Below the pieces are notes generated by a model. That model saw only the letters and a program-made list of their open reading frames with translations, made no database searches and was not told the DNA's origin. Positions 1-7,826 of a stretch of 36,618 bases of DNA are shown piece after piece. Each line of letters opens with the position of its first letter. Positions within the stretch are counted from its first letter, which is position 1. The position numbers were made by a program, and so were the translations under genes. The stretch comes from Clostridia bacterium (lineage in GTDB: Bacteria; Bacillota_A; Clostridia; Christensenellales; Aristaeellaceae), in contig JAFRMB010000029.1 in the NCBI GenBank assembly GCA_017430945.1, positions 1 to 36,618 on the forward strand, written 5' to 3'.

Positions 1-1
1 G

Positions 2-979
2 ACGGAGATGGACGGCTTCGACGGATCCAAGGGCGTCGTGATCCTGGCTGCCACCAACCGGCCCGAGAGCCTCGACCCGGCGCTCCTGCGCCCCGGACGT
101 TTTGACAGGAGGGTGCCCGTGGAGCTTCCGGACCTCCAGGGCAGGGAAGCCATATTGCGCGTGCACGCAAAAAAGGTCAATATGCAGCCCAATGTGGATT
201 TCGGCGCGGTGGCGCGCGCTGCGGCCGGCGCTTCCGGCGCAGAACTGGCCAACATCATCAACGAAGCGGCACTCAGGGCCGTGCGCGACGGGCGCAAGAT
301 CGTCACGCAGGCGGACCTTGAGGAAAGCGTCGAGGTCATCATTGCGGGCTATCAAAAGAAGAACCGCGTGCTGTCCGACAAGGAGAAGATGGTGGTGGCA
401 TACCACGAGATCGGCCATGCGCTGGTGGCGGCCAAACAATCATCCTCCGCGCCTGTTCATAAGATCACCATCATACCGCGCACGAACGGCGCGCTGGGCT
501 ACACCATGCAGGTCGAGGAGAACGAGCACTTCCTGCTGACGAAGGAGGAGCTTGAAAACAAGATCGCGACGTTTACCGGCGGCCGCGCCGCGGAGGCGCT
601 GGTGTTCAACCAGATCACCACGGGCGCGTCCAACGACATCGAACAGGCCACGCGGCTCGCAAGGGCGATGATCACCCGGTATGGCATGTCGGACGAATTC
701 GGCATGGTGGCAATGGAGCAGCTGACCAATCAGTATCTGGGCGGGGACACCACGCTGGCCTGTTCGGACGAGACTTCCAACCGCATCGACGAGGTGGTGC
801 GCAAACTCATTTCCGCGCAGTACGACAAGGCCTGCGCCCTGCTGAAGGAGAACGCGGCCCAGCTGCACGCGCTGGCAAAATACCTCTACGAGCACGAGAC
901 CATCACGGGCGACGAGTTCATGGATATCCTCCACAAAATGGAGTCCAGGCCGCAGCTCCCGGATGCAAAAGAGATCTGA
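2..979 (+). CDS. ftsH: ATP-dependent zinc metalloprotease FtsH, C-terminal part (5' end cut by window)
   Basis: This is the C-terminal part of the membrane-anchored AAA+ protease that degrades misfolded membrane proteins and short-lived regulators. The reading frame is open from base 2, so the transmembrane segments and Walker A and B lie outside the window; the ATG at base 8 is internal. The sequence starts in the AAA module with the second region of homology (ATNRPESLDPALLRPGRFDR). The peptidase domain follows, with zinc motif HEIGH at bases 404-418 and the conserved GASNDIEQAT segment about 70 residues later. Canonical FtsH has HEAGH, so Ile at the middle position is a mild variant. The frame ends at a TGA followed by a strong hairpin. 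Identity is very secure. Confidence 0.97.
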   Translation, partial: TEMDGFDGSKGVVILAATNRPESLDPALLRPGRFDRRVPVELPDLQGREAILRVHAKKVNMQPNVDFGAVARAAAGASGAELANIINEAALRAVRDGRKIVTQADLEESVEVIIAGYQKKNRVLSDKEKMVVAYHEIGHALVAAKQSSSAPVHKITIIPRTNGALGYTMQVEENEHFLLTKEELENKIATFTGGRAAEALVFNQITTGASNDIEQATRLARAMITRYGMSDEFGMVAMEQLTNQYLGGDTTLACSDETSNRIDEVVRKLISAQYDKACALLKENAAQLHALAKYLYEHETITGDEFMDILHKMESRPQLPDAKEI

Positions 980-990
980 GATCAAAGAAT

Positions 991-1012
991 GCAGCCCCTG
1001 CAAAGGGGCTGC
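991..1012 (+). terminator. Hairpin between convergent ftsH and ABC-F genes
   Basis: Perfect 8-bp stem GCAGCCCC / GGGGCTGC with a 6-nt loop, 12 bases after the ftsH stop. The T-tract after it is poor (ACTTATAT), so termination is inferred from position and stem strength. Confidence 0.65.
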
Positions 1013-1076
1013 ACTTATATCCATATCCACCCGGCACCGCACTTCGGAGCGGCGCGGCAGATCGCCGGAGATGGGA

Positions 1077-3002
1077 TCACGGCAGCTCGGCGACTGCCTC
1101 TGAAAGCATCTCCCAGTCCAGATACAGCTGATCGAGCGCGGCCTGAGCCTCGCGGTGCGCCCTTGCGACGCGGGTGGATTCCCCGGGATCGGCGTATACC
1201 TCCGGGGTGCCCATGGCGTCCTCCAGCCGGGAGATCTCCGCTTCTGTCGCGGAGATCCGGGCTTCGGTCTGGGCGAGCTTCTGCTTTAAGGCACGCGCGG
1301 ATTCCTTCCTGAGCCGCGCCAGCCGCTTTTCCTTGTCGAGCTGCGTGCGGGTCATGCCGGCCTGCGTCGGATCCTCTTCGCCGGCCTCCTCCAGGCGCTT
1401 TTTCTCGAGGTAATCGTCGTAATTGCCGAGGTATTCCCGCACGCCGTCGGGCGTCATCTCGATGACGCGGTCGGCGACCTTATTGATGAAATAGCGGTCG
1501 TGGCTGACGGTGAGGATGGTGCCGTCAAAGTCGTCCAGCGCGGCCTCCAGCACCTCGCGGCTGTCCATGTCCAGGTGGTTGGTGGGCTCGTCCAGCAGCA
1601 GAAGATTGTCCTGCCGGAGCATGAGCTTTGCCAGCGCCACCCGTCCGCGCTCTCCGCCCGACAGGGTGCCGACGCGTTGGTAAACGTCGTCCCCCGTCAG
1701 CAGGAACAGGGCCAGCACACCGCGCACGCGGTCGATCTCCAATCGGGGGAAGTCGTCCCAGATCTCATTGAGGACATCCTTGTCAGGGTGCAGACGCGAT
1801 TGCTGCTGGTCGTAGTAACCCAGATCCACATTGGCGCCAAAGATCACCTGTCCGCGATCCGGCGGCATCACACCGGCGATGATGTTCAGCAGCGTGGATT
1901 TGCCGACGCCGTTGGGGCCGATGATCGCCACGCGGTCGCCTGCGCGGATGTGCAGGTCGAAGTGTTCGAACAGCGTGCGGCCCTCGAAGCCCTTGGACAG
2001 CGACTTCACGATGAGCACATCGTCGCCGGTGCGGCGGCGCGCCTGAAAGTTGAAGCGCACCTTCTGTTCGCTGACGGGCTTCTCGATCCGCTCCATCTTT
2101 TCCAGACGCTTCTCACGGCTCTCTGCGAGCTTGATGGACTTTTCGCGGTTGTACATGCGGTAACGGGCGATGATGGCCTCCTGTCGGGCGATCTCGGTCT
2201 GCTGCAGCTTGTATTCCTTCAGCTGCCGCTCGAGGTTGGCCTGCCGCTGCGCGGCAAATTGATCGTAGTTGCCCGCGTACTGTGTCAGGCGCCGCATGGA
2301 AAGCTCGGCCATACAGTCGCACACGGCGTTCAGGAAATAGCGGTCGTGGCTGATGACGAGCACAGTGCCGCGATACTTTTTGAGCGTCTCCTCCAGCCAC
2401 TGTGTCGATGCCAGGTCCAGATGGTTCGTCGGCTCATCGAGCATCAGAAGATCCGGCTGCTGCAGCAGCAGCCGGGCCAGGCACAGGCGGGTCTTTTCGC
2501 CGCCGGACAGCAGGCTGGCCAGCTGCGCCTCGCGCCCGCGGGCAAAACCCAGCCCTGCCAGCACGCCCTGGATGCGGCTGGGCCACTCATAGCCGCCCGC
2601 GTCTTCAAAGCGATCGTTCAGCCGCTGATAGGCATTGGAGAGCTGGCGAAAGGCCTGGGGATCGGCGTGCGTATCGGCCATCTCATGCTCCATCTGGCGA
2701 AGACGCGCTTCCATTGCACGCACAGGCTCGAATACCCGCTCCAGCTCTTGCTGGATCGTCAGGTCGGTCTGTATGTCTGCGTCCTGCGTCAGCATGCCCA
2801 CCCGCGTGCCCTTGACGAGGGAGACCGTGCCGGAATCCGGCTCCATGGCTCCGGAGATGATGCGGAACAGCGTGGATTTGCCGCTGCCGTTCACGCCGAC
2901 CAGGCCCATGCGCGCGCCGGATTGCAGCGTCAGGTTCACGTCGCGGAGCACCTCGTTCATCACGAAGGACTTGTTGATGTTTTGAAGGGTCAAAAGTATC
3001 AT
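1077..3002 (-). CDS. ABC-F family ATPase (Uup/YdiF-like), ribosome-associated
   Basis: A soluble protein of 641 residues with two ABC domains and no membrane segment, as in ABC-F translation factors that act on stalled ribosomes. Visible motifs are Walker A GVNGSGKST and GPNGVGKST, signatures LSGGEKTR and LSGGERGR, and Walker B with LDEPTNHLD in both halves. A charged linker of the ABC-F type lies between the domains. A C-terminal charged helical tail (about residues 550-641) resembles the coiled coil of Uup-like members. The start is ATG at 3002, preceded by GAGGAA; a longer in-frame extension upstream has no family similarity. The start overlaps the upstream stop as ATGA, which implies translational coupling. 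The motifs do not separate Uup-like from EttA- or resistance-type members. Confidence 0.93.
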   Translation of the reverse strand: MILLTLQNINKSFVMNEVLRDVNLTLQSGARMGLVGVNGSGKSTLFRIISGAMEPDSGTVSLVKGTRVGMLTQDADIQTDLTIQQELERVFEPVRAMEARLRQMEHEMADTHADPQAFRQLSNAYQRLNDRFEDAGGYEWPSRIQGVLAGLGFARGREAQLASLLSGGEKTRLCLARLLLQQPDLLMLDEPTNHLDLASTQWLEETLKKYRGTVLVISHDRYFLNAVCDCMAELSMRRLTQYAGNYDQFAAQRQANLERQLKEYKLQQTEIARQEAIIARYRMYNREKSIKLAESREKRLEKMERIEKPVSEQKVRFNFQARRRTGDDVLIVKSLSKGFEGRTLFEHFDLHIRAGDRVAIIGPNGVGKSTLLNIIAGVMPPDRGQVIFGANVDLGYYDQQQSRLHPDKDVLNEIWDDFPRLEIDRVRGVLALFLLTGDDVYQRVGTLSGGERGRVALAKLMLRQDNLLLLDEPTNHLDMDSREVLEAALDDFDGTILTVSHDRYFINKVADRVIEMTPDGVREYLGNYDDYLEKKRLEEAGEEDPTQAGMTRTQLDKEKRLARLRKESARALKQKLAQTEARISATEAEISRLEDAMGTPEVYADPGESTRVARAHREAQAALDQLYLDWEMLSEAVAELP

Positions 3003-3607
3003 GGCTTTGATTCCTCGGTCGGGGGACGGTATTTGAACACGCGCATGCGAACGCCGGTGTCCTGGATCAGGATATCTCCATCCATGTGCGAAAGCGCCCA
3101 CACGCAGTAGATGTCGCCGGCCGAGCCGGAGAGATTCGAGATCTGAAGGATCCTGAAAAACCAGAACCACTCTCCGGGCAGCATGATCCACAGGGCTTCA
3201 AAGACGATCCCCCACAGGATCACCGGCATGAGCGCCGTGCATATGTGGCTGCGTCGATCGAACCATTCGGTGCTGCCGGCATAGGCATAGGGCAGCGAAA
3301 GACCGTAGGTGGGCCTGACGCCCGAGAGCGCATACATCGCGATGCCGTGGGTAAGCTCGTGCAGCGGTATGTAGGCGATGAGCGCAAGGATCAGCACAGG
3401 CCATCGCCACCAGCGCGCAAACATGAAGCGCCAGCAGGTGCTGACGGATGCGCCGGAGACGCAGAAGGACAGGATGAGTCCCAGGATCAGCGGCAGCATT
3501 ATCAGGATCGCCGACAGCTTCAGAATGGCGAGCATCTGCCTGCGGTCGCGCATGAAGTCCAGGGTCGCCGCATAGCGGTAGTGCGTTGGGAGCGTCTTGT
3601 GGTTCAT
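2999..3607 (-). CDS. DUF3267-type putative membrane zinc peptidase
   Basis: A 202-residue membrane protein with hydrophobic segments at about residues 26-50, 68-85, 118-140 and 145-160. The motif HELTHG falls at the start of the second segment and matches the HExxH zinc site of the DUF3267 (putative zincin peptidase) family. Family members are predicted integral-membrane metalloproteases of unknown substrate. The gene lies between a methyltransferase and an ABC-F ATPase on the same strand and overlaps the latter by four bases (ATGA). No good Shine-Dalgarno site precedes the ATG at 3607, so it may depend on coupling to upstream translation. Peptidase activity is a family inference only. Confidence 0.75.
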   Translation of the reverse strand: MNHKTLPTHYRYAATLDFMRDRRQMLAILKLSAILIMLPLILGLILSFCVSGASVSTCWRFMFARWWRWPVLILALIAYIPLHELTHGIAMYALSGVRPTYGLSLPYAYAGSTEWFDRRSHICTALMPVILWGIVFEALWIMLPGEWFWFFRILQISNLSGSAGDIYCVWALSHMDGDILIQDTGVRMRVFKYRPPTEESKP

Positions 3608-3660
3608 GATATCGATCCGGGCGCGGCCGGCGCCATTGTATCAGGCGAAGCCGGTGGGTT

Positions 3661-4518
3661 TCAACGGCTCCAGCGGCCGGATGCGCCGCAGGGGAGCACG
3701 CCGCCGGCAGTGACAGGCAGCACGATCTCATCGGCGTCCACTTCTCCGCCGCGAGAGCGGGCGACGGCCATGGTCAGCATATTGTTGAGTACGGCGGGCT
3801 GAAGACCTGTGGTATAGCTGTTGATGAGCATGAACAGCGCTTCATCGGCAAGGACCTTTTCACAGGCCTCGACCAGGCCGAACAGTTCATTTTCCAGCTT
3901 CCAGACCTCTCCGCCGGGACCGCGGCCATAGCTTGGCGGGTCCATCAGGATGCCGTCGTAGGCATTGCCGCGCCTGGCTTCGCGCTGAACGAACTTGAGC
4001 GCGTCGTCGACGATCCAGCGAACGCGGGTCTCATCGATCCCTGAGAGCCTTCGATTTTCACCGGCCCACTGCACCATGCCCTTTGCGGCGTCCACATGGG
4101 TGACCTTTGCGCCGGCCATCGCGCACGCGCAGGTCGCGCCGCCGGTGTAGCCGAACAGGTTGAGCACGCGAACGGGACGCCCCGCCCCGCGGATCAGGGC
4201 GGACATCCAGTCCCAGTTGACGGCCTGCTCCGGGAACAGACCTGTATGCTTGAAACCGGTGGGGTGCACGTAGAAGCGGAGCTCCCCATACCGCATGTTC
4301 CAGCGATCGGGCAGTTTTTTGAAGAATTCCCATTCGCCGCCTCCCTTGGCGGAGCGGTGATACCAGGCATCCATCCGATCCCACTTTGACGGGTCCTGTT
4401 TGGGCCAGATGGCCTGCGGGTCCGGGCGGCGGAGGATGACATCGCACCAGCGTTCCAGCTTTTCACCGTCGCCGGTATCGATGACCTCGTAGTCCTTCCA
4501 TTCTGATGCGATAAACAT
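3661..4518 (-). CDS. Class I SAM-dependent methyltransferase, RlmI/RlmL-like
   Basis: A 285-residue Rossmann-fold methyltransferase. Motif I is NLFGYTGG, followed by the acidic AAKGM region that binds the SAM ribose. The catalytic-type motif IV is DPPSYGRG, as in RNA cytosine or guanine methyltransferases of the RlmI/RlmL/RlmK group. It lacks the N-terminal PUA domain of E. coli RlmI, so its RNA target cannot be named. The start is ATG at 4518, with GAGGTG ten bases upstream; a GTG at 4536 is in frame but overlaps that site. It is the first gene of a three-gene leftward operon and has its own near-consensus promoter. Confidence 0.85.
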   Translation of the reverse strand: MFIASEWKDYEVIDTGDGEKLERWCDVILRRPDPQAIWPKQDPSKWDRMDAWYHRSAKGGGEWEFFKKLPDRWNMRYGELRFYVHPTGFKHTGLFPEQAVNWDWMSALIRGAGRPVRVLNLFGYTGGATCACAMAGAKVTHVDAAKGMVQWAGENRRLSGIDETRVRWIVDDALKFVQREARRGNAYDGILMDPPSYGRGPGGEVWKLENELFGLVEACEKVLADEALFMLINSYTTGLQPAVLNNMLTMAVARSRGGEVDADEIVLPVTAGGVLPCGASGRWSR

Positions 4519-4544
4519 GGGATCCAAACACCTCACTGTTTGAC

Positions 4545-4573
4545 ATTATAAACGAAAAGCGCCATCGATTCAA
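4545..4573 (-). promoter_or_regulatory. Sigma-A type promoter for the methyltransferase operon
   Basis: On the minus strand, -35 TTGAAT, a 17-bp spacer and a perfect -10 TATAAT lie 27 bases upstream of the ATG at 4518. It diverges from the nadD-yqeK promoter. Confidence 0.75.
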
Positions 4574-4622
4574 CCAACTTTACATGAAATGTGATTTGCA
4601 TATGGATTGTTGCGCTGTTTTG

Positions 4623-4631
4623 TGGTATAAT
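4623..4631 (+). promoter_or_regulatory. Extended -10 promoter for nadD-yqeK operon
   Basis: TGGTATAAT is an extended -10 element 40 bases upstream of the start codon. No convincing -35 was found, which is usual for extended -10 promoters. Confidence 0.65.
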
Positions 4632-4670
4632 GGCAACAGATGGAAGTGCGCTTGAGAGGGGGCGATGGCC

Positions 4671-5846
4671 ATGCGGACGGGTATCATGGGCGGCACCTTC
4701 GATCCGATCCATATGGGGCATCTGGCCATTGCCGAAAACATGCGCACGGCCCTTGGACTCGATCGCGTGCTGGTGCTGCCCACCGGACAGCCGCCGTACA
4801 AGCGTTGCCACGCGGAGCGGTCGGCGCGCCTGGAGATGGCCCGCCTGGCGATAGCAGGCCGGACCGGGATGGAGCTGTGCGATATCGAGATCGCAAGGCC
4901 GGGAGACAGCTATACCGTCGATACGATACGCGAGCTTCGCGCCATGTATCCGGACGATTCATTCACCTGGCTGCTCGGAGAGGATGCGCTTGCGCACCTG
5001 CACGCCTGGCGTGACATCGACGAGATCGCCGGCATGATGGACTTCGCGGTCGTCGCGCGGCCCGGCAGGCGCCGGGAGCCCGTCGATGCGGTCATCGCCC
5101 GGCTGTCGCAGCGATCGAAGGCAAGGGTCGCGCAATTGAGGTTCGATGTGCCGGACATCTCCTCCGGGGATATCAGGGCGCGTGTCGCCGAGGGGGTACC
5201 TGTCGAAGGGTTGGTACCTGCTGCCGTGGCGGACCACATCCGCATCCATGGGCTCTATCTGTGCGATTACACCGAAGCGGCGCTGCTGGACAAGCTCAGA
5301 TCGACGATCACGCTGCACCGCTACCACCACACCCTCGGTGTGGCGGACACGGCCTGCAGGCTGGCTTCCAGATTCGGCGTCGATCCCATGCGCGCGCGGC
5401 TGGCGGGGCTTTTGCACGACTGCGCGAAATCGCTGCCATACGGGGAGATGCGCACGCTCGTCGAACAGAACGTGCCGGATACCGACGCGCTTGAGCTGGA
5501 CGCGGAGCCGGTGCTGCACGCCCCCGCCGGCATGGTGCTGGCAAAGCGCGATTACGGCGTGAGAGACGCATCGATCCTTCAGGCGATCCGCCGCCATACG
5601 CTCGGCGGCGACCACATGACCGCGATGGACGCGGTGATCTACGTATCAGACTTCATCGAGCCGGGCCGCAGGCCCTTTGACGGGCTGGAGCGCGCCCGGG
5701 CAGCAGCGGAGACGGACATATTTGAAGCGATGCGCATTTGCGCAGATCTTACCATTGCTTACCTCGCAAGCCGCGGTCAGAAGCCGCATCCCAGGACATT
5801 GATGGTACTGGAAGCGTACGCGCAGGAAGCATCCGACCGGGCCTGA
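4671..5846 (+). CDS. nadD: Fused nicotinate-nucleotide adenylyltransferase (NadD) and YqeK-type HD hydrolase
   Basis: A bifunctional protein of about 391 residues. The N-terminal half (to about residue 195) is NadD, which joins ATP and nicotinate mononucleotide to make deamido-NAD. It shows the nucleotidyltransferase motif GGTFDPIHMGH and the later DISSGDIR motif. The C-terminal half is an HD-domain phosphohydrolase of the YqeK type (symmetrical Ap4A hydrolase), with HRYHHTLGV, HDCAKSLPY and a late HTLGG and DFIEP. In Bacillus these are adjacent separate genes. Start ATG 4671 sits 8 bases after GAGAGGGGG; an ATG at 4665 is in frame but too close to it. RsfS follows 59 bases downstream. Confidence 0.93.
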   Translation: MRTGIMGGTFDPIHMGHLAIAENMRTALGLDRVLVLPTGQPPYKRCHAERSARLEMARLAIAGRTGMELCDIEIARPGDSYTVDTIRELRAMYPDDSFTWLLGEDALAHLHAWRDIDEIAGMMDFAVVARPGRRREPVDAVIARLSQRSKARVAQLRFDVPDISSGDIRARVAEGVPVEGLVPAAVADHIRIHGLYLCDYTEAALLDKLRSTITLHRYHHTLGVADTACRLASRFGVDPMRARLAGLLHDCAKSLPYGEMRTLVEQNVPDTDALELDAEPVLHAPAGMVLAKRDYGVRDASILQAIRRHTLGGDHMTAMDAVIYVSDFIEPGRRPFDGLERARAAAETDIFEAMRICADLTIAYLASRGQKPHPRTLMVLEAYAQEASDRA

Positions 5847-5905
5847 GCGGCGAGGCGAGGGCGGTCAACACCGGAACACCCAAAAATCGACAGGAGGAGC
5901 AGCAT

Positions 5906-6280
5906 ATGATGGAACCCAGGGAACTGGCGACGAAGATCGCGGAGATTCTGGATAACAAGGGCGCGACCGACATACAGATCCTCGAGGTGGGTCACATGAC
6001 CTCCATCACGGACTTTTTCGTGGTCTGCAGCGGCCGCAACGTACAGTCTGTTCATACGCTGGCGGAGGATCTGGAGGATCGACTGGCAGAGGATGGCCTG
6101 ACGCCCCGTCGCAAGGACGGCGCCAACAATACGAAATGGATCGTGCTGGACTATGCCCATGTGATCGTACATATCTTCCATCCGGACGAACGGCAGTATT
6201 ACAATATCGAGCGCCTGTGGCAGGACGGCGAGAACCAGGTCACCTTTGCGCCGAAAGACGAAACACCGACGCAGCAGTGA
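5906..6280 (+). CDS. rsfS: Ribosome silencing factor RsfS
   Basis: A 124-residue protein of the RsfS/Iojap family, which binds ribosomal protein uL14 and blocks 30S-50S joining when nutrients are scarce. Typical family segments are visible: DIQILEVGHMTSITDFFVVCSG near residue 20, the WIVLDYAHVIVHIF core, and RQYYNIERLW. The start ATG at 5906 is 6 bases after AGGAGGAG; a second ATG follows directly. An in-frame extension to 5738 overlaps the upstream gene and has no family similarity. Its position after nadD-yqeK matches the conserved Bacillota order. Confidence 0.95.
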   Translation: MMEPRELATKIAEILDNKGATDIQILEVGHMTSITDFFVVCSGRNVQSVHTLAEDLEDRLAEDGLTPRRKDGANNTKWIVLDYAHVIVHIFHPDERQYYNIERLWQDGENQVTFAPKDETPTQQ

Positions 6281-6356
6281 TCGACCGGGCCCGAACGGCA
6301 TCGGCCATCAACGGGTATATGTGATCGAAAGGACTGAAAAAGGACCACGGGACTCG

Positions 6357-6392
6357 GCAGGGGCGTCCGCTGGGCGCTCCTGCGGTCGTTTT
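6357..6392 (+). terminator. Probable terminator after rsfS
   Basis: A 9-bp stem GCAGGGGCG / CGCTCCTGC (one G-U pair) with a 9-nt loop, followed five bases later by GTTTT. It ends about 20 bases before the rarA start, so it may attenuate rather than stop the transcript. Confidence 0.5.
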
Positions 6393-6412
6393 GACAGACA
6401 CGAGGGATCTAT

Positions 6413-7738
6413 ATGGACGAACAGGTCTCCATTTTTGAGCGCGATGTGCCGCGCCCCTTGGCCGCAAGGCTCAGACCGAATACGCTGGATGAGGTCGTCG
6501 GGCAGCAGCATTTGCTGGGGCCAGGGAAGATCCTCAGGCGCATCATCGAAACGGACGGCGTGACTTCGATGATCTTCTGGGGACCGCCGGGCGTCGGAAA
6601 GACCACGCTGGCGAATGTGATCGCCCGCAGGACGCGCTCCGGCTTCATCGAGTTCTCTGCAGTCACCAGCGGCATCCGCGAGATCCGCGCGGTGATGGAA
6701 AAGGCGGATCGCAATCGCGCGATGGGAGAGCGGACCATCCTCTTCGTGGATGAGATCCACCGCTTCAACAAGGCCCAGCAGGACGCCTTTTTGCCGTTTG
6801 TGGAAAAGGGGAGCATCATACTCATCGGCGCGACGACCGAGAACCCTTCCTTCGAGGTCAACGGTGCGCTGCTTTCACGCTGCCGCGTGTTCGTGCTCAA
6901 GCCGCTTTCTGAGGACGACATACGCGCGCTGCTGGAGCGCGCGCTCACGAGTCCTGAGGGCTTTGGAGACCAGCGCGTCGAGATCGGCGAGGATGCGCTT
7001 GGACTGATCGCGCGCTTTGCCAACGGAGATGCCCGCAGCGCGCTGTCCATACTTGAGATGGCGGTGCTCAACGGTGATCTGGACGGCGAGGTCATCCGCG
7101 TGACGATGGAAAATGTCGAGCAGTGCACCCAGCGGAAATCGCTGATGTACGATCGAAACGGCGAGGAGCACTACAACATCATCTCTGCGCTGCACAAATC
7201 CATGCGCAATTCTGATCCGGACGCCGCCGTCTACTGGCTGGCGCGCATGCTGGAGGCGGGAGAGGATCCCCTCTATGTGGCGCGTCGCGTCGTGCGGTTC
7301 GCCAGCGAGGATGTGGGTCTGGCCGACCCCCGCGCGCTGCAGATCGCCGTCGCAGCCTATCAGGCCTGCCACTATATCGGCATGCCCGAGTGCAGCGTCC
7401 ACCTCACCGAAGCCGTGGTGTACCTGTCGCTCGCGCCCAAGTCGAACGCGCTCTACATGGCTTACGAGGCAGCCAGGAGAGACGCGCTGGAGCAGCTCAG
7501 CGATCCCGTTCCGATGAATATCAGAAACGGTGTGACGGCACTCATGCGCGAAGTGGGCTATGGCAAGGGCTATCAGTACGCGCATGACACCGAGGCAAAG
7601 CTCACCGATATGCGGTGCTTGCCGGATCCGCTGCTGGACAGGACGTACTACCAGCCCACCGATCAGGGCACAGAGGCAAAATTCGCCGAGCGACTGAGCG
7701 CGATCAAGGCCTGGAAGGCGGCGCGCCGCGAGCGTTGA
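6413..7738 (+). CDS. rarA: Replication-associated recombination protein A (RarA/MgsA), AAA+ ATPase
   Basis: A 441-residue AAA+ ATPase of the RarA/MgsA/WRNIP1 family, which acts at stalled replication forks. It begins with the family-typical SIFERDVPRPLAARLRP. Walker A is GPPGVGKTT (about residue 57), Walker B is ILFVDEIHRFN and sensor 1 is IGATTENP. The C-terminal half carries the tetramerisation region with LARMLEAGEDPLYVARR and a YLSLAPKSN-type segment, and ends near YYQPTDQG. Length and domain order fit the family well. Start ATG 6413 has GAGGGAT upstream. No separate promoter was found, so transcription may come from the nadD operon by read-through. Confidence 0.95.
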   Translation: MDEQVSIFERDVPRPLAARLRPNTLDEVVGQQHLLGPGKILRRIIETDGVTSMIFWGPPGVGKTTLANVIARRTRSGFIEFSAVTSGIREIRAVMEKADRNRAMGERTILFVDEIHRFNKAQQDAFLPFVEKGSIILIGATTENPSFEVNGALLSRCRVFVLKPLSEDDIRALLERALTSPEGFGDQRVEIGEDALGLIARFANGDARSALSILEMAVLNGDLDGEVIRVTMENVEQCTQRKSLMYDRNGEEHYNIISALHKSMRNSDPDAAVYWLARMLEAGEDPLYVARRVVRFASEDVGLADPRALQIAVAAYQACHYIGMPECSVHLTEAVVYLSLAPKSNALYMAYEAARRDALEQLSDPVPMNIRNGVTALMREVGYGKGYQYAHDTEAKLTDMRCLPDPLLDRTYYQPTDQGTEAKFAERLSAIKAWKAARRER

Positions 7739-7759
7739 CCGACGGGGCCCGTTAGATGA

Positions 7760-7810
7760 TAAAAACAAATCGCCCGGAGAGAGCGGTCCGGGACCGCCTT
7801 CTCCGGGCGA
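7760..7810 (-). terminator. Terminator between convergent rarA and L,D-transpeptidase genes
   Basis: An outer 11-bp stem TCGCCCGGAGA / TCTCCGGGCGA encloses an inner 7-bp stem GCGGTCC / GGACCGC. On the minus strand it is followed by TTTGTTTTTAT, so it suits the leftward gene; the rightward side has no T-run. Confidence 0.8.
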
Positions 7811-7826
7811 TGCATCATTACGGACG

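Noticed and set aside
3086..3802. A 238-codon plus-strand frame opposite the DUF3267 and methyltransferase genes
   Set aside because: It is antisense to a HELTHG-containing membrane protein and has a charged, low-complexity composition without domains.
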